Positions 1-5,953 of a DNA stretch of 6,239 nucleotides are shown here, piece after piece. The notes under the pieces are model-generated. The model ran no database searches. It saw nothing but the letters and a program-made list of their open reading frames with translations, and had not been told where the DNA came from. This DNA is from an uncultured Muribaculaceae bacterium (GTDB lineage: Bacteria; Bacteroidota; Bacteroidia; Bacteroidales; Muribaculaceae): positions 1-6,239 of the forward strand of contig CAJUFH010000090.1 in the NCBI GenBank assembly GCA_910585755.1. Direction: 5' to 3'. The translations under genes were made by a program, and so were the position numbers. Position 1 is the first letter of the stretch. Each line of letters begins with the position of its first letter.

Positions 1-19
1 TTTAGCCTGTTTAGACCAT

Positions 20-54
20 AAAAAGAGACTGCCCAAACTTGTTAGACAGTCTCT
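20..54 (-). terminator. Intrinsic terminator of the radical SAM gene
   Basis: Read on the minus strand, an 8-bp perfect stem (AGAGACTG at 24-31 pairing with CAGTCTCT at 47-54) with a 15-nt loop is followed at once by a run of T (AAAAA at 20-24 on the plus strand). It starts about 20 bp past the stop codon of the leftward radical SAM gene, so it most likely ends that transcript. On the plus strand no T-run follows the stem, so it should work in one direction only. Confidence 0.8.
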
Positions 55-73
55 GAAAGCAGAACTGGAATCT

Positions 74-967
74 TCACAGATGCCATATCCTGTTTCGATA
101 GGCTTTCAGTTCCTCTTCCGGAAACTGAGCTATCGCTTTGTCAAACTCACGGAGTATCGCGGTTTTATCATCCGGCAATGCTCCCGTGATTGGTACCGTA
201 TTGGAAATATGATGGCCGAGTAGATTAACCCGAATGTTCAGGCGGTCTATAAGTGTGCGCATCTCAACAAGTCGCTCAATCTCCGGCTCCTCGATATATG
301 TGCCGTCCGATACCTCCTGATATAACCGGGATTCGGGGAATATTGTCAGTGAAACGATATTGATGATGCAGGGGTGCAGCTTGTTTAGAACATCGGATGT
401 GGCTATCGCGCTTGCCTCGCCGCAGCCTTTACCTCCGAGTCCGTTGAGGTAGAACACATTGTAGCGGATCCCGGCTTCGTCGAGTTTTGAAAGCTGTTCA
501 AGGATGTCAGATGCATGATAACCCTTGTTCATCCGCTCCAGTGTCGGATCATGCGCCGTCTCGATACCGATGTTTATGCTGTCGAGTTTCAGATAGTGGA
601 GATTCTTCAATTCCTCTACTGATTTTGGAGTGATATCGGTGACGCGGGCGAACATCCCGAATGAAACCATGTGGGGAAGATATTTTCTCAACAGGAGTGC
701 CACTTCAATAAGCTTGTTGTAACTCAATGCGAATGGGTTTGCTCCGGTGAGATAAACGCGCCTGGCGTGCGGTTGCCACTGACGGATAACCTTCAGGTCT
801 TCCTCTACTTCCGAAAGCGGCGACATACGGAAAGGGGTTCCGTGGTAAAGGCTGCAGAACTTGCACTTGTGCCATGTGCAGCCGGAGGTCAGTTGCAGGA
901 GCTGGGAATTTGCCTCGTAGGGAGGACGCCAAACCTGGCCTGTGAAATGTAGTTCCGGATATGTCAT
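74..967 (-). CDS. Radical SAM protein (B12-independent, function unknown)
   Basis: A 297-residue protein of the radical SAM superfamily. Members use a [4Fe-4S] cluster to cleave S-adenosylmethionine and start radical chemistry in the cytoplasm. The cluster motif is visible as Cys30, Cys35 and Cys38 in GCTWHKCKFCSLY; the aromatic residue before the last Cys is typical. The spacing is CX4CX2C rather than the canonical CX3CX2C, which I recall from a subset of YgiQ-like and Elp3-like radical SAM proteins. LTGANPF (73-79) resembles the region after the first strand, and IGIETAHD (133-140) matches the conserved GxES/GxET SAM-contact region of this class. No second Cys cluster and no B12-binding or SPASM domain is seen, so this is a bare radical SAM barrel with a helical C-terminus. 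The substrate cannot be told. The ATG at 967 is preceded by a good Bacteroides-type promoter and the gene ends before an intrinsic terminator, so it is probably monocistronic. It diverges from the hxlR-type gene and may share its control. Confidence 0.9.
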   Translation of the reverse strand: MTYPELHFTGQVWRPPYEANSQLLQLTSGCTWHKCKFCSLYHGTPFRMSPLSEVEEDLKVIRQWQPHARRVYLTGANPFALSYNKLIEVALLLRKYLPHMVSFGMFARVTDITPKSVEELKNLHYLKLDSINIGIETAHDPTLERMNKGYHASDILEQLSKLDEAGIRYNVFYLNGLGGKGCGEASAIATSDVLNKLHPCIINIVSLTIFPESRLYQEVSDGTYIEEPEIERLVEMRTLIDRLNIRVNLLGHHISNTVPITGALPDDKTAILREFDKAIAQFPEEELKAYRNRIWHL

Positions 968-997
968 ATCTCGATATTATTTAGTACTTTTGTGATG

Positions 998-1028
998 CAA
1001 AATTAGATGATAATCAGAGCCAAAGCAA
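998..1028 (-). promoter_or_regulatory. Bacteroides-type promoter of the radical SAM gene
   Basis: On the minus strand the sequence reads TTG (plus-strand CAA at 1026-1028), a 20-nt spacer, then TAATTTTG (plus-strand CAAAATTA at 998-1005). This matches the Bacteroidota sigma-70 pattern of a -33 TTG and a -7 TAnnTTTG box about 20 nt apart. Transcription would start about 20-25 nt upstream of the ATG at 967. No Shine-Dalgarno sequence lies in the short leader, as is usual in this phylum. The assignment rests on motif match only. Confidence 0.6.
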
Positions 1029-1031
1029 CAA

Positions 1032-1063
1032 CTTACCGAAAGGTCTGACCCTTACCGAAAAGT
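1032..1063. promoter_or_regulatory. Candidate HxlR operator: 13-bp direct repeat with central palindrome
   Basis: CTTACCGAAAGGT (1032-1044) recurs as CTTACCGAAAAGT (1051-1063), one mismatch in 13, with starts 19 bp apart. That is close to two helical turns and would present both copies on nearly the same face. At the junction lies the perfect inverted repeat GGTC-T-GACC (1042-1050), flanked by AA/TT symmetry. It sits between two divergent genes, one of which encodes an HxlR regulator, starts 4 bp beyond the -33 element of the radical SAM promoter, and ends 28 bp before the hxlR start. HxlR-family proteins are dimeric winged-helix regulators that commonly bind near their own promoter. No clear promoter for hxlR itself could be recognised, so whether binding represses or activates is unknown. 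Confidence 0.55.
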
Positions 1064-1091
1064 TTGTTTTGCTTGTTATCAGCCTCTTTGC

Positions 1092-1454
1092 ATGACTAAA
1101 TATGGCAAAAAGTTAGACTACGAATATTGCAAAGCGGCTCCAATGCTCGAATGGCTGGGCAATAAGTGGGCGCTGGTTGTTCTCGTGAAGATTTCCGAGA
1201 ACGAACCGGTGCGCTTCAATGAGTTGTACCGCGACATACCATCGGTGTCGGAGAAGGTACTGTCGCAGGTGCTTCGCCAGTTGGCAACCGACGGCATAAT
1301 ACGCCGCGAACTGTTCCCTGATGTACCTCCGCGCACAGAATATTCCGTGACAGATTTCGGCAAGACCCTTTTGCCACACGTTGAAGCCCTCATCAACTGG
1401 GGACGAGAAAACTTCGATACAATAATGACAAACCGTCAAAATCAAAAAAAATAA
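1092..1454 (+). CDS. HxlR-family winged helix-turn-helix transcriptional regulator
   Basis: A 120-residue HxlR/DUF24-type DNA-binding protein, normal length for the family. Recognisable parts in order are the N-terminal helix with Cys13 in the usual position (DYEYCKAAPMLEWLGNKW), RFNELYRDIP (41-50), the recognition region SVSEKVLSQVLRQL (51-64), and the wing ending in PPRTEYSVTDFGKTL (79-93). The Cys near residue 13 is the thiol sensor in characterised relatives such as YodB and HypR, so sensing of quinones, aldehydes or oxidants is plausible but inferred. The ATG follows the candidate operator by 28 bp with no Shine-Dalgarno sequence; a very short leader or leaderless start is possible. The stop is 4 bp before the next gene, so the regulator heads an operon and probably controls itself, the downstream genes and perhaps the divergent radical SAM gene. 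The ligand is unknown. Confidence 0.93.
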   Translation: MTKYGKKLDYEYCKAAPMLEWLGNKWALVVLVKISENEPVRFNELYRDIPSVSEKVLSQVLRQLATDGIIRRELFPDVPPRTEYSVTDFGKTLLPHVEALINWGRENFDTIMTNRQNQKK

Positions 1455-1458
1455 CTAT

Positions 1459-2139
1459 ATGGAAATGAAATTCTGTCAGAGCTGCGGAATGCCGATCACC
1501 AACGAAATTCTCGGCACGAATGCTGATGGCACGCCAAATGAAGATTACTGCGCCTACTGCTACAAGGACGGCAAGTTCGAGCAGGATATGACTATGGAGC
1601 AGATGATTGACCACTGCGCGCAGTTCACGGAAGAAATAAACAAGCAATCGGGACAGAATCTTACTACAGAGCAGGCAAAAGAGATGATGCGCCGGTTCTT
1701 CCCGCATCTCAAACGCTGGAAACAGTATTGCGGCTCTGACCTGATAAGAAAAGCTGAGGCTCTTCTTGCGGAATGTACTACTGTAACCATAGCGTCTGTA
1801 AACAGCGATGGCTTTCCGCGCCCTGTCCCGATGGCGAAGGGAGATACTCAGGGATGCAATATCGTCTGGATGGCAACGGGGGCCGACTCTGTGAAAGTTG
1901 CCGATTTCAAGCGTAATCCGAAAGCCGGGTTATGCTATGATAAAGAGGGTTCAAGCGTCTGTCTGCGTGGCACCGTGGAGATTATCGATGATGACGATAT
2001 CCGCAGGGATAAATGGCAGGATTGGTATATAAATCACTTCCCGGGTGGACCTGCAGACCCGAACTATTTGCTGCTTCGCTTCGTAGGCACTGAAGCTACC
2101 ATATGGATTGACCATGAATTTGCCCATATTCAAATATAA
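1459..2139 (+). CDS. Zinc-ribbon / pyridoxamine 5'-phosphate oxidase-fold fusion protein
   Basis: A 226-residue two-part protein. Residues 1-36 form a putative zinc ribbon with CQSC (Cys6, Cys9) and CAYC (Cys31, Cys34) around GTNADGTPNEDY, as in the small zinc-ribbon proteins that begin MKFCQSCGMP. Residues 37-90 are helical with the family-typical segment MTMEQMIDHC. Residues about 93-225 look like a FMN-binding split barrel of the pyridoxamine-oxidase-like class (general stress protein 26-like): AECTTVTIASVNSDGFPRP, then a strand with VWMATGADSVKVADFKRNPKAG, then VCLRGTVEII. Such proteins usually bind flavin or F420 and reduce small molecules, but a true PNP oxidase role is unlikely given the divergence. 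The ATG at 1459 or the one at 1465 could start it; the second gives the usual MKFC beginning. It lies 4 bp after the regulator and 9 bp before the DUF3795 gene. The substrate is unknown. Confidence 0.85.
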   Translation: MEMKFCQSCGMPITNEILGTNADGTPNEDYCAYCYKDGKFEQDMTMEQMIDHCAQFTEEINKQSGQNLTTEQAKEMMRRFFPHLKRWKQYCGSDLIRKAEALLAECTTVTIASVNSDGFPRPVPMAKGDTQGCNIVWMATGADSVKVADFKRNPKAGLCYDKEGSSVCLRGTVEIIDDDDIRRDKWQDWYINHFPGGPADPNYLLLRFVGTEATIWIDHEFAHIQI

Positions 2140-2148
2140 TTTCCTGCC

Positions 2149-2493
2149 ATGAAGAATATCTTAGCGGACAAAGGACTCATAGCGGCGTGCGGACTTTACT
2201 GCGGTGCGTGCCGGAAGTATCTGTCGGATAAATGCCCCGGCTGCCAGGATAACGCGAAGGCGGCATGGTGCAAGATAAGGTCATGCGCCAGGGGTAAGTG
2301 TTTCTGCTCTTGCGCCGAATGTCCCCGGGATGTAACCGGCTGCAGGACTTACTCCAATCTCATCGGGAGGATTTTCGCCTTTCTTTTCAGGTCAGACCGT
2401 CCGGCTTGCATCCGCTACATCCGCGAGCATGGCGAACAGGCTTTCGCCGAGGAAATGGCGAGACGCAAATGTCAGACAATTAAAAGACAGTAA
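2149..2493 (+). CDS. Cys-rich DUF3795 family protein
   Basis: A 114-residue protein with 14 cysteines. The DUF3795 hallmarks are present: LIAACGLYCGACRKYL (10-25), CPGC (29-32), WCKIRSCARGK (40-50) and a third cluster CFCSCAEC (51-58) followed by Cys65. The C-terminal third is helical and basic. The Cys pairs suggest metal binding (zinc or an Fe-S cluster) or redox activity; the family has no established function. There is no signal peptide, so it is probably cytoplasmic. It starts 9 bp after the zinc-ribbon/flavin gene and its stop lies 1 bp before the next ATG, indicating translational linkage. Two consecutive genes for proteins with multiple Cys pairs, under a thiol-type regulator, suggest a shared metal or redox theme; this is inference. 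Confidence 0.85.
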   Translation: MKNILADKGLIAACGLYCGACRKYLSDKCPGCQDNAKAAWCKIRSCARGKCFCSCAECPRDVTGCRTYSNLIGRIFAFLFRSDRPACIRYIREHGEQAFAEEMARRKCQTIKRQ

Positions 2494-2494
2494 T

Positions 2495-2695
2495 ATGCCA
2501 TACATATCAATCGAGAGCGGAAAGCTAACCGCTGAACAGAAACGGCTGCTCATAGAACGGCTCACGACGACCGCCTCCGAGATAACCGATATCCCGGAGC
2601 AGTTCTTCACAGTAACTATCAAGGAGTTGCCGGACGAGAACTTAGGTATCGGCGGCAAGTCCATTGATGCGATTAAACGCAACTACAAACCATGA
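2495..2695 (+). CDS. 4-oxalocrotonate tautomerase family protein, DmpI-like
   Basis: A 66-residue member of the tautomerase superfamily. It begins Met-Pro-Tyr-Ile, so removal of Met would expose the catalytic N-terminal Pro1. I therefore chose the ATG at 2495; an in-frame ATG at 2429 would bury the proline and overlap the upstream gene. The C-terminal stretch DENLGIGGKSI closely resembles the NVGVGGK/NYGLGG segment of DmpI-type members. Counting from Pro1, position 11 is Thr and position 39 is Val, so the two arginines that bind 2-hydroxymuconate in true 4-oxalocrotonate tautomerase are absent. The substrate is therefore likely different and unknown. It follows the DUF3795 stop by 1 bp, and its own stop overlaps the next start (ATGA), which points to coupled translation. 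Confidence 0.88.
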   Translation: MPYISIESGKLTAEQKRLLIERLTTTASEITDIPEQFFTVTIKELPDENLGIGGKSIDAIKRNYKP

Positions 2696-3216
2696 GCCTG
2701 CAATTACGCCCATATCAACCTTCGGATGCCGCTGTGATTACATCGTGGCTTAAAAGCGAGTATCTTATGCGCCAATGGTGCGCCGACAGATACGAGCGTT
2801 ACCCCGTCACTCCCGGAGATATGAACGCGTATTTCGAGAGGCATATCGACGGGCAACGCGCCCGCGCCCTGACAATGACGGATGGCGATGATATTGCCGG
2901 GTACATCACCTTGCGCACTCCGGCTGATAATCCGGCTGAGCAACGGCTGGGATTCGTCATAGTCGATGACTCGAAGCGCGGCCGCGGGTTGGGGAAGGCT
3001 CTTGTTTCAATGGCGGTCGGATATGCCTTTGAGACGCTTGGAGCCGCGAAGGTTTCGCTCGGTGTCTTTGAAAACAATCCGTCGGCCATCCATTGCTATG
3101 AGGCGGCGGGATTCCGTCGCGTGTCGTTACCAGAAACTGAGAGTTACGAATGCCTTGGCGAAACGTGGAACTGTATCGAAATGGAAATAGAAAATGACTC
3201 CTCGAAACATTCTTGA
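2692..3216 (+). CDS. GNAT family N-acetyltransferase
   Basis: A 174-residue Gcn5-related acetyltransferase that would transfer the acetyl group of acetyl-CoA to an amine. The fold is readable: an N-terminal strand and helix (LQLRPYQPSDAAVITSWL), central strands at AGYITLRT (69-76) and QRLGFVIVDD (84-93), the acetyl-CoA pyrophosphate-binding motif A at KRGRGLGKALV (95-105), and motif B at NNPSAIHCYEAAGFRRV (128-144). The acceptor (protein, antibiotic or metabolite) cannot be inferred. The start overlaps the tautomerase stop by 4 bp and its 3' end overlaps the next gene by 23 bp, so it belongs to the same operon. Full length for the family. Confidence 0.92.
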   Translation: MSLQLRPYQPSDAAVITSWLKSEYLMRQWCADRYERYPVTPGDMNAYFERHIDGQRARALTMTDGDDIAGYITLRTPADNPAEQRLGFVIVDDSKRGRGLGKALVSMAVGYAFETLGAAKVSLGVFENNPSAIHCYEAAGFRRVSLPETESYECLGETWNCIEMEIENDSSKHS

Positions 3217-3793
3217 CATAACGGGGCGGAGGGATTTCCGCGAGTGGCTGGCGGCGAACAGTGCTGCGGAAAGAGAGTGCTGGATTGCCGTAAAGCGCGG
3301 CAAGACGCCGCCGGAGGATGCTTTGTGGTATCTTGACGCGGTAGAGGAGGCTTTATGTTTCGGCTGGATAGATTCGACGGTCAAGAACGTGGATGGCGTG
3401 ACTCTCCAGCGTTTTGGCCCGCGAACCAAAAACGGACGATGGACGGAGCTGAACAAAGAGCGTTGCCGACGGCTCGAACGCCTCGGCCAGATGACCGACG
3501 CGGGACGCGCGGTCTGCCCCGACCTCGATGCCGGATTTGAGATTATGCCGGAAATCGTTGCCGCGTTCAAGGCCCGTGCTACCGCCTGGACGAATTTCCG
3601 CGGCTTTCCGCCGTTGTACCGGCGGGTGAGAATCGACAATATCCAGCGAGTGGCAGCCAAGCCCGAGCTGTTTGAAAGCCGTCTTACAAAGCTCATCGAA
3701 GCGAGCGAACGCGGAGAGATGATAGGCGACTGGCACGACTGCGGCCGGCTGCTGCAACGCCCCGTCGAGGACAACGGCGAGGCTGAGCTATGA
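3194..3793 (+). CDS. YdeI/OmpD-associated family protein
   Basis: A 199-residue protein of the YdeI/OmpD-associated family. Typical segments are the N-terminal FREWLAANSAAERECWIAVK region, LWYLDAVEEALCFGWIDS (44-61), VKNVDGVTLQRFGPRTKNG (63-81) with the family's R(F)xPRxxxxxW pattern completed by Trp83, and the helix around LNKERCRRLERLGQMTDAG (86-104). The C-terminal part is helical. Family members have been linked to stress or bacteriocin protection, but no biochemical role is settled. No signal peptide is seen. The start codon lies 23 bp inside the GNAT gene in another frame; its ATG follows AGAAA, and this is the start that fits the family's N-terminus. It is the last gene of the tight run; a 63-bp AT-rich gap follows. 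Confidence 0.87.
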   Translation: MTPRNILDITGRRDFREWLAANSAAERECWIAVKRGKTPPEDALWYLDAVEEALCFGWIDSTVKNVDGVTLQRFGPRTKNGRWTELNKERCRRLERLGQMTDAGRAVCPDLDAGFEIMPEIVAAFKARATAWTNFRGFPPLYRRVRIDNIQRVAAKPELFESRLTKLIEASERGEMIGDWHDCGRLLQRPVEDNGEAEL

Positions 3794-3856
3794 AAACCAT
3801 GCGGGAAAAAATAGACAACAACTAAACAGTTTCTAATAGAAAAACATAAGTATTTT
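3794..3856 (+). promoter_or_regulatory. AT-rich spacer, possible promoter of the second GNAT gene
   Basis: This 63-bp spacer holds 17 G/C by hand count (27%) between two GC-rich genes, the contrast expected of a promoter region. No exact TAnnTTTG box was found, and no terminator hairpin follows the upstream gene. Read-through from the operon therefore remains possible. Confidence 0.3.
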
Positions 3857-4405
3857 ATGACTATCGAGACTGAGAGACTCATCCTCCGGCCTTGGCTGGA
3901 AACAGACGCCGGGGCATTGTTCCGCTACGCGAGCGACCCCGACATAGGGCCGATCGCGGGATGGGAGCCGCATACGTCAGTCGAAAACAGCCTGGAAATA
4001 ATCCGGACTGTTTTCGCCGCGCCCGAGGTCTACGCTGTCGTGCTGAAGGAGACGGGGGAGCCGGTCGGCAGTTGCGGCCTGATGTTTTCCGACAGCCTCC
4101 ACTCCGCGGATATGGGGGAAAGGGAGGCGGAAATCGGCTACTGGATCGGCAAACCGTACTGGGGCCGCGGACTGATTCCCGAGGCTGTCGGCGCGTTGCT
4201 GGCAAGGGGCTTCGGCGAGCTCGGGCTTGAAGCCGCGTGGTGCGGATACTACGACGGCAACACCAAGTCGAAGCGCGTATGTGAAAAAAGCGGTTTCCGG
4301 TTCCATCATACCAATATCGGGGTCACTTCCCCGCTGGGCGACCTGCGCACGGAGCATTTCTGCCGCATGACGCGGGAAGAGTTCTTCCGGGGCCGTCAGG
4401 GCTGA
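3857..4405 (+). CDS. GNAT acetyltransferase, RimJ/RimL-like
   Basis: A 182-residue acetyltransferase of the RimJ/RimL-like subgroup (Acetyltransf_3 type). It opens with TIETERLILRPWLETDAGAL, the classic beginning of this subgroup, and has AEIGYWIGKPYWGRGLIPEA (91-110) containing the acetyl-CoA-binding loop, then DGNTKSKRVCEKSGF (133-147), the usual Asn-x-x-S-x-x-V/L-x-E-K-x-GF segment. Such enzymes acetylate ribosomal protein N-termini, other peptides or small molecules; the substrate here is unknown. It lies 63 bp after the YdeI-like gene and may have its own promoter. Its last 10 bp overlap the 3' end of the convergent channel gene. Codons are markedly GC-richer than in the left half of the window (40 of 60 bases G/C at 4141-4200). 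Confidence 0.92.
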   Translation: MTIETERLILRPWLETDAGALFRYASDPDIGPIAGWEPHTSVENSLEIIRTVFAAPEVYAVVLKETGEPVGSCGLMFSDSLHSADMGEREAEIGYWIGKPYWGRGLIPEAVGALLARGFGELGLEAAWCGYYDGNTKSKRVCEKSGFRFHHTNIGVTSPLGDLRTEHFCRMTREEFFRGRQG

Positions 4406-5943
4406 CCCTGCGCCGATGCCGGCTGCGGTGCGGGCTGCTGAGAAGCCTGGGACGGGGCGGGAGCCGGCTGGGCCGGAGCAGTGCCGCGGGGCGGCTCCTT
4501 GGGCGTGACGCGGGTCGAAGCCGGAGAGTCGGGAGCCGCGGGCGACTGGAAGAAGGGATAAGGGATACCGTAGATTTCGTCGATGTCGCGGCTGGAGCTC
4601 AGGTAGCCGTCCACTACCGTGTCGCGGCCCGACGGGTTCTCGAACGCGTAGAGCTGGAAGAAGCGCAGCATCGCGGCAAGATGCTCGAAAACGCTGTCTT
4701 GGATCGCCTCGTAGGGGAACCAGCCTGAGGTCGCCGTGAAGCAGTAGACCTGGAACGGAATCCCCGTAGGGGTCTGCGCGAGGGTCGAGACGAAGCAGTC
4801 GTCATCGTGGGAGATATGCGGATTCGCGTCAAGCCACATCTTGAAATACGCCCTGAAGAGCCCGAGATTGGTGTCGATGGTGCCGTCGACCAGCCCCGCC
4901 GGGTTATTTACGTCAGCGACCTCCCCGGCGTCGCGCTGCTCGACCTTCTTTGCGATCCATGCCCCCATCATCGGCACCTTGCTTACCGCCTGGAGCATCT
5001 CCGCAGTCGCCGGCAGCACACTGTCGGCGTCAATCATATAGCTGCGGCATATGCGGCGCGTATGGCTGACCTGCATCGTGCGGTAGTTCGTGAAGCCGGA
5101 ACTGATAAGGCTGTACGGGGGGACGGTCGTGGTCGTCTTGTCCCAGTTGAGCACCTTGACAGCCGTCAGCGACACCTCCTGCACCGTCCCGTTAGCCTCG
5201 CCGGCCTTGATCCAGTCGCCGACATGCAGGCTGTCGTTCTCCGAAAGCTGCACCCCGGCCACGACCCCGAGGATGCTGTCCTTGAACACTAACATCAATA
5301 CGGACGCGAACACCCCCAGCCCCGCCAGGAGCGAGCCGGGCGACTTGTCGACAACCACCGCCACCATTACAATCACCGCCACAATCCACAGAATCCCCTT
5401 CGCGAGCTGCGCCAGGCCGTTCAGCGGCAGGTGGCGCTTGTTGGCCCGCTCGTCGATATTATGCCATATCGCGTTCACAGACGCCACGAGAGCCGCCGCG
5501 ATAACGTAGACGATATATATCAGCGTCAGCTTCGTCAGCGCCCCTGAGAGGCTGTTATGGTTCGACAGGGTGAACTGAATCAGTATTAGGAACACCAGCG
5601 GGGTGATAATCCTGCATACCTTATGGAAGAAATTCTGCCGCGTCAGAGCCGCGTACATCCCCGAATTGAGGCGCTTCGCGAGAACAGATACAAGCCGCAA
5701 CACAACCCACTGCACGATATATCCCGCGACGAGCGCCACTCCGAGCACCACCGCCGAATACAGGAACGTCACGAGCGTAGTGTTGTTGTCGAGGCTGAAC
5801 ACCCCGAGAATCCAGTCGACGATATTCATTATGAATTTCGCGATCGAGTAGGAGACGCCCGATCTGTCGCCGATGAAATGCGTGACATCGATCGGCTTCG
5901 ACGCGACGACAGCCACCGAGGCTATGTTGCAGCTAAACGGCAT
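4396..5943 (-). CDS. MscS-family mechanosensitive channel, YbdG type
   Basis: A 515-residue inner-membrane protein resembling E. coli YbdG, a miniconductance channel that opens under hypo-osmotic stress. Hydrophobic segments lie at about 56-82, 112-126, 137-158 and 183-199. The pore-lining helix and following motif are at SLLAGLGVFASVLMLVFKDS (204-223) and GVQLSENDSLHVGDWI (230-245), followed by the beta domain with VSLTAVKVLNWDKTTTTVP (257-275). The C-terminal cytoplasmic region (296-450) keeps YbdG-like segments such as GLFRAYFKMWLDANPHI. Residues 467-515 form a Pro/Ala/Gln/Ser-rich tail not expected in YbdG (415 residues). The ATG at 5943 lies 10 bp after the small upstream gene, consistent with an operon; residues 1-38 align poorly with YbdG, so the ATG at 5829 (Met39) is an alternative. 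The gene converges with the GNAT gene and no terminator separates them. Confidence 0.93.
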   Translation of the reverse strand: MPFSCNIASVAVVASKPIDVTHFIGDRSGVSYSIAKFIMNIVDWILGVFSLDNNTTLVTFLYSAVVLGVALVAGYIVQWVVLRLVSVLAKRLNSGMYAALTRQNFFHKVCRIITPLVFLILIQFTLSNHNSLSGALTKLTLIYIVYVIAAALVASVNAIWHNIDERANKRHLPLNGLAQLAKGILWIVAVIVMVAVVVDKSPGSLLAGLGVFASVLMLVFKDSILGVVAGVQLSENDSLHVGDWIKAGEANGTVQEVSLTAVKVLNWDKTTTTVPPYSLISSGFTNYRTMQVSHTRRICRSYMIDADSVLPATAEMLQAVSKVPMMGAWIAKKVEQRDAGEVADVNNPAGLVDGTIDTNLGLFRAYFKMWLDANPHISHDDDCFVSTLAQTPTGIPFQVYCFTATSGWFPYEAIQDSVFEHLAAMLRFFQLYAFENPSGRDTVVDGYLSSSRDIDEIYGIPYPFFQSPAAPDSPASTRVTPKEPPRGTAPAQPAPAPSQASQQPAPQPASAQGQP

Positions 5944-5953
5944 AATGGACTTG

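Noticed and set aside
985..992. Plus-strand TACTTTTG as a -7 box for the hxlR gene
   Set aside because: It matches TAnnTTTG, but no TTG lies about 20 bp upstream and it would give a leader of roughly 95 nt.
2429..2494. Upstream in-frame ATG giving a 22-residue extension of the tautomerase
   Set aside because: It would bury the catalytic N-terminal proline and overlap the DUF3795 gene; the ATG at 2495 fits the family.
3790..3825. Ten-codon open frame starting at the stop of the YdeI-like gene (ATG within TATGA)
   Set aside because: Too short to support and ends within the AT-rich spacer; the overlap with the stop codon is likely chance.
3127..3882. Long antisense open frame of 251 codons over the GNAT and YdeI-like genes
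   Set aside because: It lies opposite clearly recognised coding sequence, has Ser/Arg-rich composition typical of antisense frames in GC-rich genes, and shows no family motif.
4807..5292. Plus-strand open frame of 161 codons inside the channel gene
   Set aside because: It is antisense to the conserved MscS region, rich in His and Arg, and resembles no known family.
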